From JAWLGW01 sp964569055 (GTDB taxonomy: Bacteria; Planctomycetota; J058), in assembly GCA_964569055.1 (NCBI GenBank), contig CAZMSZ010000345.1:1-8203 (forward strand): 8,203 nt of DNA. Direction: 5' to 3'. Positions within the stretch are counted from its first letter, which is position 1. Each line of letters opens with the position of its first letter. The position numbers and the translations under genes are program-made. Of this stretch, positions 1 through 5,978 are shown one piece after another. Below the pieces are notes generated by a model that was not told the DNA's origin, made no database searches, and was given only the letters and a program-made list of their open reading frames with translations.

Positions 1-121
1 TTCTCGCCAAGGAGCAGCGCCGCTTCGGGCGCCGCGGCGCGAACGCAAAGAACTGGACGTTCACACCCGAACCAGCCGCGGCGCCGCGGCGGCGCGCAGT
101 TTCAGCGACAGCGGGGGGGAC

Positions 122-146
122 TCTGGGGGGGCGGAGCCCCCCCAGA
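122..146. other. Perfect G7/C7 hairpin in the left intergenic region
   Basis: TCTG7 at 122-131 is exactly complementary to C7AGA at 137-146, giving a 10-bp stem with a 5-base loop (CGGAG). The structure is plain in the sequence. No T-run follows on either strand, so it is not a classical intrinsic terminator. It could still stop transcription arriving from an upstream gene, or be one copy of a dispersed G-rich intergenic repeat. It lies about 40 bases before the start of the regulator gene and does not overlap it. Confidence 0.45.
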
Positions 147-161
147 AACCACGACGGTGAT

Positions 162-189
162 ACGTTCGTGTCCGGAGGGACACGACCGT
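162..189 (+). promoter_or_regulatory. Dyad enclosing the Shine-Dalgarno and start of the regulator gene
   Basis: TCGTGTCC (166-173) and GGACACGA (178-185) form a perfect 8-bp inverted repeat with the 4-base loop GGAG. After one mismatch (T165/C186) the pairing resumes with ACG (162-164) and CGT (187-189), so it reaches into the GTG start at 188. The Shine-Dalgarno GGAGG (174-178) sits in the loop and the first base of the right arm. As DNA this is a 20-bp palindrome, a plausible operator for autorepression by the XRE protein encoded just downstream. As RNA it is a hairpin that could control ribosome access. The symmetry is seen; both roles are inferred. Confidence 0.5.
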
Positions 190-1234
190 GGCAGCGCCCC
201 GCGAGCTCGTCAATCACGTCCAGGTCGAGCGCACGCGCCGTGGGTGGTCGCAGGCGGAGCTGGCGCGGCGGGCTGGGATCTCGCGGGCCGAGGTCTCGGC
301 GATCGAGACCGGGCGGCTGCGCGCGCCCTCGACTGCGGCGGCGCTGGCGCTCGGCGCGGCCTTGGGGCTCCCGGTGGAGGCGCTGTTCGCGCCGGCGGGG
401 GGGCCGGCGAGCTGGGCCTGGGAGCCCGCCCGCGCCGGGCGGCAGCGGTTCTGGCGGGCGGCGGTCGGGGGACGGGAGCTGCTGTACCCGGTCGAGAACA
501 CGCTGCTCGGCGCGCTCGCCCACGACGGCGTCGGTCCGCCCTTCGGGTCGGGCGCCGTCGGCCCGCCCACGGTGGTGCTCGCGGGCTGCGACCCCGCCGT
601 CGGGCTGCTCGCAGGCGTGGTGGCCCGCGCCGCCGGAGTGCGCCTGCTCGCCTTCACCCGCTCGAGCGCCCGCGCCCTCGAGCTGCTGGCGGCCGGCAAG
701 GTCCATCTCGCCGGCGTGCACCTGGGCGACAACGCGCGGGAGGTGCGCCGGCTGCTGCCGGCGCGGCCGCTCCTGCTGACTCGGGTCGCGGGGTGGGACG
801 CCGGGTTGGCGATCGCCCCGGACGCGCGCGTGCGCTCGGTGCGCGGTGCCCTCCGCTCCCGCCTGCGCTGGGTGGGCCGCGAGCAGGGCTCGGGGGCGCA
901 GCGCCTCGTCGAGCGCGCGCTCGCGGCCGAGGGCGGCCGCGCCCCGGCGCGCCCGCGGCGGCTGGCGCTCGATCACGCCGGGGTCGCGGAGGCGATCCGC
1001 TGCGGCTGGGCGCAGCTCGGCCCGTGCGTGCGGCTGGCGGCGGAGCACGCCGGGCTCGACTTCCTGTCGGTCGAGCGGCAGGACTACGACCTGTGCATCA
1101 CGCCCGAGCTGGCCGACGATCCGCCCGTGGCCGCCGTGCTGCAGGCGCTCCGGAGCCCGGCGCTGCGCCGGCTGCTCGGCGAGCTGCCGGGCTACGACGC
1201 GGCGCGGACCGGCGCGGTCGCGGAGCTGACGTGA
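188..1234 (+). CDS. XRE-type HTH regulator with PBP-like substrate-binding domain, probable molybdate-operon regulator
   Basis: A 348-residue cytoplasmic one-component regulator. Residues 6-67 form an XRE/Cro-type helix-turn-helix (core SQAELARRAGIS followed by AEVSAIETG at 35-42). From about residue 98 to the end runs a periplasmic-binding-protein-like domain of the kind that follows HTH domains in molybdate- or molybdopterin-related regulators. Family hallmarks are AGCDPAVGLLA (132-142), REQGSG (231-236), the VAEAIRCGWAQLG stretch, GLDFL (289-293) and LPGYDAARTG near the C-terminus. The GTG start at 188 is chosen because GGAGG lies at 174-178 and the HTH begins soon after. The stop overlaps the modA start by GTGA, so the gene belongs to the transporter operon. 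Its ligand is inferred from context to be molybdate, tungstate or a Mo-cofactor species; regulation of this operon, and probable autoregulation at the upstream dyad, are also inferred. There is no signal peptide or membrane segment. Confidence 0.87.
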   Translation: MAAPRELVNHVQVERTRRGWSQAELARRAGISRAEVSAIETGRLRAPSTAAALALGAALGLPVEALFAPAGGPASWAWEPARAGRQRFWRAAVGGRELLYPVENTLLGALAHDGVGPPFGSGAVGPPTVVLAGCDPAVGLLAGVVARAAGVRLLAFTRSSARALELLAAGKVHLAGVHLGDNAREVRRLLPARPLLLTRVAGWDAGLAIAPDARVRSVRGALRSRLRWVGREQGSGAQRLVERALAAEGGRAPARPRRLALDHAGVAEAIRCGWAQLGPCVRLAAEHAGLDFLSVERQDYDLCITPELADDPPVAAVLQALRSPALRRLLGELPGYDAARTGAVAELT

Positions 1235-2055
1235 GCCGAAACGCCCCGTCCCCCGCGAGCGGGCGCCGGCGCGGCCTGCTGCGCGCCGGCCTCGGCCTGC
1301 TCGCGCTCCTCGCTTGCGGCTGCGAGCCCGCGCCGCCCGCGCCGGCGGTGGCCGAGGCTGGTCCCGAGCGCGCGCTGGTCGTGTTCGCGGCCGCCTCCCT
1401 CCGCGAGGCGTTCACCGCGCTCGGCGAGGAGCTCGCGCGCGAGCACCCGGACGTGGAGCTCACGTTCAACTTCGCGGGCACGCAGGCGCTGCGCACGCAG
1501 CTCGAGCACGGGGCCGCGGCCGACGTGTTCGCCGCCGCCGATCCGCGCCACATGCAGGCGCTCGTCCGCGGCGGCCTGGTGGGGTCCCCGGTCGTGTTCG
1601 CGCGCAACGAGCCGGTCGTGGTGGTCGCGCCCGAGGCGGCGGACGTGGTGCGCAGCTTCGCGGAGCTCCCTCGCGCCGAGCGGATCGTGATCGGCGCGCC
1701 GGCGGTCCCGATCGGCCGCTACGCCCTGGAGGTCCTCGAGCGCGCCGACCTCCGCGCGCGCGTCGAGGCGCGGGTCGCGTCGCGCGAGCTCAGCGTCCGG
1801 CAGGTGCTGACGAAGGTCCGGCTCGGCGAGGCCCAGGCCGGGATCGTCTACCGGACCGACGCGCGGACGGCGCCCGAGCTGGTGGTGGTGGCGATCCCGC
1901 GCGAGCTGGCCGTGATCGCCGAGTACCCGATCGCCGTGACGAGCGCGGCCGCTCACCCCCAGCTGGCGCGGGCCTGGGTCGAGCTGGTCCGCTCGGAGGT
2001 GGGCCAGGCCGTCCTGCGGGACGCGGGCTTCTCGCCGCCCGCGGCAGGAGAGTGA
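1231..2055 (+). CDS. modA: Molybdate ABC transporter substrate-binding lipoprotein ModA
   Basis: A 274-residue molybdate/tungstate-binding protein that delivers the oxyanion to ModBC. The N-terminus has three arginines (12-14), a hydrophobic segment (16-28) and a lipobox LLAC with Cys29 as the likely lipidated residue, so the protein is probably membrane-tethered in the periplasm. ModA hallmarks are VFAAASLREAF (51-61, with the oxyanion-binding Ser at 56), FAGTQAL (Thr84 in place of the usual second Ser), GAAADVFAAAD (94-104), VPIGRYA (159-165) and GIVYRTDA (from 204, with Tyr207 at the conserved ligand tyrosine). The GTG start overlaps the regulator stop by GTGA and has GGAG at 1222-1225, five bases upstream. 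The open frame extends much further upstream but is Arg/Gly/Ala-rich nonsense there. Molybdate versus tungstate specificity cannot be read from the sequence. Confidence 0.93.
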   Translation: MSRNAPSPASGRRRGLLRAGLGLLALLACGCEPAPPAPAVAEAGPERALVVFAAASLREAFTALGEELAREHPDVELTFNFAGTQALRTQLEHGAAADVFAAADPRHMQALVRGGLVGSPVVFARNEPVVVVAPEAADVVRSFAELPRAERIVIGAPAVPIGRYALEVLERADLRARVEARVASRELSVRQVLTKVRLGEAQAGIVYRTDARTAPELVVVAIPRELAVIAEYPIAVTSAAAHPQLARAWVELVRSEVGQAVLRDAGFSPPAAGE

Positions 2056-2855
2056 GCTTGGCGCCCCGGACGGAGCGCAGGCTGCTGGCCATGGTCGGCG
2101 CCTTGCTCGGCGTGTTCCTGGTGCTCCCGATCGCGGCCCTGCTGGTGACCACCACGCCGGACGCGATCGGCGAAGGGCTGCGGCACCCGATCGTGTGGCC
2201 CGCCCTGCGGCTGAGCTTGACGACCACGGCCATCAGCCTGCTGATCGTGGTCGCCCTCGGCACGCCGCTGGCCTGGACGCTGGCCGGCGCCCGCGGCCGC
2301 CTCGCCGAGACCCTCGAGACCCTGGTCCAGCTCCCGATCGTGGTCCCGCCCGCCGTGGCGGGGGTCGCCTTGCTGCTCGCCTTCGGTCGCCGGGGGCTGT
2401 TCGCCGAGCTCGGGCTGCTCGACGGGTCGCTCGCGTTCACCACGACGGCCGTCGTCCTGGCCCAGGCGTTCGTCTCGGCGCCGTTCTTCGTGCAGGCCGC
2501 GATCAGCGCCTTCCGCCGGGTGGACCCCAACCTCGTCCTCGTGGCCCGCACGTTCGGGGCCTCGCCGCTGCGGGTGTTCCTGCGGGTCGCCCTGCCGCTC
2601 GCCGCGCCGGGGCTGGTGGCCGGCGCCGCCATGAGCTGGGCGCGCGCTTTGGGCGAGTTCGGCGCGACGCTCATGTTCGCCGGGAACCTGCAGGGACGGA
2701 CCCAGACGCTGCCGCTGGCGATCTACACCGCGCTCGAGGGGGACCTCCGCGTCGCGCAGGCCCTCTCGCTGATCCTGGTGGCGGTGGCCTTCGCGCTGCT
2801 GCTGATCGTGAGGATCGCGGCGCGTAGCGCCGCGGCGCGCGAGGGCGCGCGGTGA
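2052..2855 (+). CDS. modB: Molybdate ABC transporter permease ModB
   Basis: A 267-residue inner-membrane permease of the ModB/CysT type (BPD_transp_1 fold), typical in length for ModB. Hydrophobic segments lie at about 13-34, 52-78, 94-111, 128-150, 183-200 and 235-256. The signature LPIVVPPAVAGVALLLAFGRRG-like region is at 94-115, and the cytoplasmic EAA-type loop that contacts the ATPase is at 165-187 (VARTFGASP, then ALPLAAPG). ALGEFGATLMFAGN follows at 199-212, as in ModB proteins. The start given is the GTG at 2052, which overlaps the modA stop by GTGA exactly like the other junctions. However, AGGAG at 2046-2050 is only one base from that GTG and seven bases from an in-frame TTG at 2058, so TTG 2058 is a real alternative. 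The choice changes only two residues. Confidence 0.92.
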   Translation: MSLAPRTERRLLAMVGALLGVFLVLPIAALLVTTTPDAIGEGLRHPIVWPALRLSLTTTAISLLIVVALGTPLAWTLAGARGRLAETLETLVQLPIVVPPAVAGVALLLAFGRRGLFAELGLLDGSLAFTTTAVVLAQAFVSAPFFVQAAISAFRRVDPNLVLVARTFGASPLRVFLRVALPLAAPGLVAGAAMSWARALGEFGATLMFAGNLQGRTQTLPLAIYTALEGDLRVAQALSLILVAVAFALLLIVRIAARSAAAREGAR

Positions 2856-3595
2856 GCGCCAGCGCGGGGCTGCGGGCCGAGGTGGTGGCGCGGGTCGGTC
2901 GGGTGCTCCTCGAGGCCGACGTGGCCACGGGACCCGGCTCGCTCGCGCTGGTCGGACCCAACGGCGCCGGCAAGACCAGCCTGCTGTTGGCGGTGCTCGG
3001 CGCCCTCCCCGTGGAGCGGGCGAGGGTCGAGGTGGACGGGCACGCGCTGCAGGACACGGCCGCGGGGGTCGACGTCCCCGTGGAGCGGCGTCGCCTCGGC
3101 TACGTCCCGCAGGACTACGCCCTGTTCCCGCACCTCTCGGTGCGCGGCAACGTGGAGCTGGCGGTGCGCAGCGCCTGGCCCCGCGAGGATCGCGGCCAGA
3201 TCGCGGCGCGGGTCGAGCGCGCCCTCCGCGACCTCGACGTCGCGCCCCTCGCGGACCGCCGCCCGGGCTCGCTGTCGGGCGGTGAGCGCCAGCGGGTCGC
3301 GCTGGCGCGCGCCATGTCCGTCGAGCCGCGCGCGCTGCTCCTCGACGAGCCGCTGGCCGCCCTCGACGTCCCCGCGCGCCGGCAGGTCCGCCGCTTCCTG
3401 GCGGAGCGCCTGGCCGCCCTCGCGCTCCCCGCCCTCGTCGTCACCCACGACCCGCTCGACGCCCGCGCCCTCGGCCAGCGGATCGCCGTGCTCGAGGCCG
3501 GGCGCGTCACGCAGCTGGGGGCCTGGGAGGAGCTCGCCGCCGAGCCCGCCACGCCGTTCGTCGCCGAGCTCGTGGCCGCCGCGCGCGAGGCCTGA
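2852..3595 (+). CDS. modC: Molybdate ABC transporter ATP-binding protein ModC (short form)
   Basis: A 247-residue ABC ATPase that powers ModB. All nucleotide-binding motifs are intact: Walker A GPNGAGKTS (35-43), Q-loop YVPQD (Gln87), signature LSGGERQ (141-147), Walker B LLLDEP (Asp165, Glu166), D-loop LAALD (168-172) and H-loop His199. The region YALFPHLSV after the Q-loop is typical of the molybdate/sulfate importer ATPases. The protein stops soon after the nucleotide-binding domain and so lacks the C-terminal TOBE/Mop molybdate-binding domain of the roughly 350-residue enterobacterial ModC. The GTG start overlaps the modB stop by GTGA, and GAGGG at 2841-2845 gives a six-base spacing. The assignment to molybdate rests mainly on modA and modB; alone it would be a generic oxyanion importer ATPase. 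Confidence 0.9.
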   Translation: MSASAGLRAEVVARVGRVLLEADVATGPGSLALVGPNGAGKTSLLLAVLGALPVERARVEVDGHALQDTAAGVDVPVERRRLGYVPQDYALFPHLSVRGNVELAVRSAWPREDRGQIAARVERALRDLDVAPLADRRPGSLSGGERQRVALARAMSVEPRALLLDEPLAALDVPARRQVRRFLAERLAALALPALVVTHDPLDARALGQRIAVLEAGRVTQLGAWEELAAEPATPFVAELVAAAREA

Positions 3596-3636
3596 GCGCG
3601 ACGCGGAGTCGGCCTCGGACTCGGCCCCTCGGTTCA

Positions 3637-3671
3637 GCGCTGGTGCGCTCGACTCGCGCGAATACCAGCGC
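3637..3671. promoter_or_regulatory. 8-bp inverted repeat downstream of modC
   Basis: GCGCTGGT (3637-3644) and ACCAGCGC (3664-3671) are perfect inverted copies with a 19-base spacer. Inside, GCGC at 3645-3648 can pair with GCGC at 3656-3659, so a longer imperfect hairpin is possible. It starts 42 bases after the modC stop and ends 12 bases before the ATG at 3684. No T-run follows. It may be a terminator-like structure for the mod operon or an operator for the small membrane-protein frame; the sequence does not decide between them. A weaker 5-bp repeat (GAGTC/GACTC, 3606-3622) lies just before it. Confidence 0.35.
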
Positions 3672-3969
3672 ACGGGGGGTCGCATGGCCGACGAGCCTCG
3701 CTCCTGGCAGGTCCATCCCGATCTCACCCGCGCGGTCCTTCGGGCTGCGGTCGTGGGCGTGCTCATGGCCTCGCTGCTCGGGCCCTACGAATTCGCGTCG
3801 TCGGGTTCCCATTGTCGGGCTCGCGGCGGCGGCGGCCGTCGCGGTCGAGGAGGCGCTCACGCGTCGGCCGGGGCGCGCGCGGGCCCTCGTCGCCGCGCTC
3901 GTGGTGTTCGCGCTCGGGTTCGCGGTGACCTGCGGCCGGCTCTCTCGCGTCGCCTGCGAGCCACCCCCC

Positions 3970-3986
3970 CTCAGGCGATCCCTGAG
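3970..3986. repeat. 6-bp inverted repeat before kinase gene 1
   Basis: CTCAGG (3970-3975) and CCTGAG (3981-3986) are perfect inverted copies separated by CGATC. It lies 60 bases before the kinase start, inside the possible tail of the frameshifted membrane protein. It could be a small operator or chance symmetry; no T-run follows. Confidence 0.25.
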
Positions 3987-4020
3987 TGACCCTGCGGCGC
4001 CTGCGCCGACCCCCACCCTC

Positions 4021-4042
4021 CCGGTATCCTGCGGAGCGGAGG
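4021..4042 (+). promoter_or_regulatory. Possible -10 element and Shine-Dalgarno of kinase gene 1
   Basis: TATCCT (4025-4030), preceded by GG, resembles a sigma70-type -10 element in an otherwise G+C-dense stretch. No convincing -35 is visible. Transcription from it would begin near 4037 and give a leader of only about ten bases. GGAGG at 4038-4042 lies four bases before the GTG at 4047 and is the evident ribosome binding site; a further GGAG is at 4033-4036. The ribosome site is well supported, the promoter only weakly. Confidence 0.3.
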
Positions 4043-4046
4043 CCCC

Positions 4047-5363
4047 GTGTCGCTCAGCCGACAGGACGTGATCCTCGGACGCGCGCTGCTCAGCTGGCAG
4101 CTCGTCGACCGCGCGCACCTCATGGCCTGCGCCGAGGAGGTCCGGCGGTTCACTGCGCAGGGCCACCAGGTCACGCTGGGGCAGCTCCTCGTGCAGCGCG
4201 GCCTGCTCAGCGTCGAGCGCTATCAGGCGATCGTGGCGCGGCTGCACCAGGTCTACCTCGAGTCGTCGGGCGCCTCGCCGCAGGTGCAGCGCGCGACCGA
4301 GCAGGTCCCCTACATGCACGCGAGCGGGCGCTACACCCGCTCGATCCCTCGTCCGCAGCTCGGCGCGCAGGACCTCGAGGCGAGCTCGGTCGAGCGGGCG
4401 GTGGCGGGCTGGCAGCGCGACGCGGGGCGGATCTCCGCCTCGGGCAGCGACCTCGACGTCGGCCGCGCGCCCGGGCCGCCCGAGGAGCCCTACACCGCGA
4501 CGGGCCCCGACGCGGTGGTCCGCAAGCGGCTCAAGGTGCCCGCCGGGCAGCGCCGGTTCGCGATCGGCGGCTGGACCGTCGAGGAGTACCTCGACGCGGG
4601 CAACTACGGGATCGTGTATCGAATCGAGCGGGCCGGCGGCGACGGCAGGCCCTACGCGCTCAAGATCCTCAAGGAGCTCCAGCCCACCCCCGAGGTTCGC
4701 CAGCGCTTCATCCAGGAGGCGCGCACCATGGCGCGCCTGTCCCACCCGGCGATCGTGCACGTCCACGACGCGGGGGTGGCGAACGGCCTGTTGTGGTTCG
4801 TGATGGACTTCCTCGCCGGACAGAACCTCAAGCGGCGACTCGAGGAGGCGGGCCCGCTCGGCCTGCGCGAAACCCTGCGGATCATGGGCCAGCTCTGCGA
4901 GGCGACCGCCTACGCCCACACCCAGGGGATCCTCCACCGCGACCTCAAGCCCGAGAACGTGATCCTGGTGGCGGGCGACCAGCCGGTGCTGACCGACTTC
5001 GGCCTGGCCAAGGACACGCAGTCCACGCTGGGCCTGACCCAGGAGGGCCAGCGGATCGGGACGCCGCTCTACATGGCGCCCGAGCTGCTCCTCGGCGACG
5101 CGCCCGCCAGCGCGCGCAGCGAGGTCTACTCGCTCGGCGCCATGCTCTACCAGTGCCTGACCGGCCGGCCACCCTTCCAGGCGAGCAGCCTGTTCGAGCT
5201 GGTGGACGAGATCCAGGCGGGCAAGCTCGCCTCCTGGACGAAGGAGTGCCCCGAGGCGCCCGCCGCCCTGTTCGACCTCTGCCGCCGCGCCCTCCACAAG
5301 GACGCCGACAGCCGCCACCGCGACGTCGCCGAGCTGGTCCGGGAGCTGGCCGCGTTCGTTTAG
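4047..5363 (+). CDS. Soluble Ser/Thr protein kinase with N-terminal GspE-N-like helical domain
   Basis: A 438-residue Hanks-type kinase. Residues 7-70 hold two related helical units, GRALLSWQLVDRAHLMACAEE (11-31, 'loop then helix') and LGQLLVQRGLLSVERYQAI (44-62). They resemble the 'LGELLVERGLL' repeats of type II secretion ATPase N-termini (GspE-N/MshEN-like). A polar linker spans about 72-170. The kinase domain runs from about 174 to 436: modified glycine loop DAGNYGIVY (183-191, Asp where the first Gly is usual), Lys206, helix-C Glu224, HRDLKPEN (297-304; catalytic Asp299), DFG (317-319) and GTPLYMAPE (338-346). All catalytic residues are present and it is an RD kinase, so activation-loop phosphorylation (Ser326/Thr327 region) is plausible. 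There is no membrane segment. GTG 4047 is chosen for its GGAGG and because the N-terminal repeat starts immediately. Substrates are unknown. Confidence 0.9.
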   Translation: MSLSRQDVILGRALLSWQLVDRAHLMACAEEVRRFTAQGHQVTLGQLLVQRGLLSVERYQAIVARLHQVYLESSGASPQVQRATEQVPYMHASGRYTRSIPRPQLGAQDLEASSVERAVAGWQRDAGRISASGSDLDVGRAPGPPEEPYTATGPDAVVRKRLKVPAGQRRFAIGGWTVEEYLDAGNYGIVYRIERAGGDGRPYALKILKELQPTPEVRQRFIQEARTMARLSHPAIVHVHDAGVANGLLWFVMDFLAGQNLKRRLEEAGPLGLRETLRIMGQLCEATAYAHTQGILHRDLKPENVILVAGDQPVLTDFGLAKDTQSTLGLTQEGQRIGTPLYMAPELLLGDAPASARSEVYSLGAMLYQCLTGRPPFQASSLFELVDEIQAGKLASWTKECPEAPAALFDLCRRALHKDADSRHRDVAELVRELAAFV

Positions 5364-5390
5364 TGCAGCGCGCCTCACCTGCGCTCGGGG

Positions 5391-5978
5391 TCACGCCCGG
5401 CTCGACACCGGCGCGCGCCGCAGCGTCCGCAGGGTGATCGACCAGCGCTCGCGCGCGACCGGCGGGATCGAGTGCTCCCACTCGGCGCGCGCGGGGCCCC
5501 CGAGGACGTACAGCGAGCGCGGCGGGAGCTCGATCGCGACCGCCTCGCGCGGGCGGGCGCGCAGGCGCAGGCGCAGCCTGCACGGGGCGGCGAGCGAGAT
5601 CCCGAGCACGGTCGGTCCGTAGCGCGGGCGGTCGCGGTGCCAGCCGATCCCGGCGCCGACCGGGTAGCAGGTCACGAGGGCCTGCGCGATCGAGGCGGGC
5701 TCGAGCCCGGCGAGCGCGGCGCAGCGCGTGGCCAGCGGGCGCAGCGCTGCGGGGAACGGGGTCGGCTCGACGGCGCGCTGGCCGAGGGTGTAGGTCGCCC
5801 CGAACGCGGCCACCAGGCGCCGCGAGGGCGTGTCGTGCATCACGTACGGCTCGAGCGGGAGCGCGCGCGCCCAGGCCAGGAGCTCGCCCTCCTCCGCGGG
5901 GGCGAGCACGTCCTCGATCAGCGCGAAGCCCGGCGGGGTGGGGTCGAGCTCCGGGAACAGCGAGCCGGTCAGCGCCAC
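5391..5978 (-). CDS. AlkB-family Fe(II)/2-oxoglutarate-dependent dioxygenase
   Basis: A 195-residue AlkB-like oxygenase. The double-stranded beta-helix core shows the iron ligands His114 and Asp116 (GWHRDRP, 112-118) and His169 (WEHSIPP, 167-173). The 2-oxoglutarate-binding RxxxxxR motif is Arg178 to Arg184 (RWSITLR). VLGISLAAPCRLRLR (124-138) and LPPRSLYVLGGPAR (151-164) are further family features. AlkB enzymes oxidatively remove methyl groups from nucleic-acid bases, though some homologues act on proteins or have other roles. This one belongs to the bacterial AlkB-like group without the long N-terminal part of E. coli AlkB, so DNA/RNA demethylation is likely but not proven. The GTG at 5978 is the only sensible start; its ribosome site is weak. 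The 3' end converges on kinase gene 1 with 27 bases between stops, and the 5' end is divergent from kinase gene 2. Confidence 0.9.
   Translation of the reverse strand: MALTGSLFPELDPTPPGFALIEDVLAPAEEGELLAWARALPLEPYVMHDTPSRRLVAAFGATYTLGQRAVEPTPFPAALRPLATRCAALAGLEPASIAQALVTCYPVGAGIGWHRDRPRYGPTVLGISLAAPCRLRLRLRARPREAVAIELPPRSLYVLGGPARAEWEHSIPPVARERWSITLRTLRRAPVSSRA

Larger units (their letters stand above)
3684..4071 (+). pseudogene. Small membrane protein read in two frames (probable frameshift)
   Basis: No single frame explains this interval. From the ATG at 3684 (G-rich GGGGGG at 3674-3679 upstream), the first 40 codons read as a plausible membrane-protein N-terminus with the hydrophobic segment AVLRAAVVGVLMASLLGPY. 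After FASS the same frame turns into Arg/Gly-rich nonsense. The +1 frame then takes over with VPIVGLAAAAAVAVEEAL and RALVAALVVFALGFAVTCG, two further likely membrane segments. Skipping one G of the GGG at 3803-3805 joins the halves (FASS-VPIVGL) into about 128 residues with three hydrophobic segments. The stop at 4069-4071 overlaps the next gene by 25 bases. I do not recognise a family. It may be a decayed gene, a base-call or assembly error, or less likely a real frameshift site; the tail after about 3970 may not be coding. Confidence 0.4.

Noticed and set aside
3..120. Possible tail of an upstream gene (third + frame) or start of a divergent minus-strand gene at the left edge
   Set aside because: The + frame reads a protein-like opening (LAKEQRRFGRRGANAKNW) but then meets no stop before running into the regulator gene. 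A minus-strand GTG near 83 also gives a G/C-biased frame. Too little sequence to choose, so no gene is called.
157..1230. Upstream extension of the modA frame
   Set aside because: The stretch is Arg/Gly/Ala-rich nonsense overlapping the HTH regulator. The lipoprotein signal begins right after GTG 1231.
1314..2051. Upstream extension of the modB frame
   Set aside because: It is an Arg-rich shadow of modA. The permease sequence begins only at about 2052-2060.
3507..5378. Long minus-strand open frame (623 codons) opposite kinase gene 1
   Set aside because: It is an antisense shadow created by high G+C codon use. Its product is rich in Arg, Ala, Gly and His without domain motifs, whereas the + strand carries a complete kinase.
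3986..5437. Plus-strand open frame of 483 codons overlapping kinase gene 1
   Set aside because: Its product is Arg/Pro/Gly-rich with no motifs; it is the +1 shadow of the kinase.
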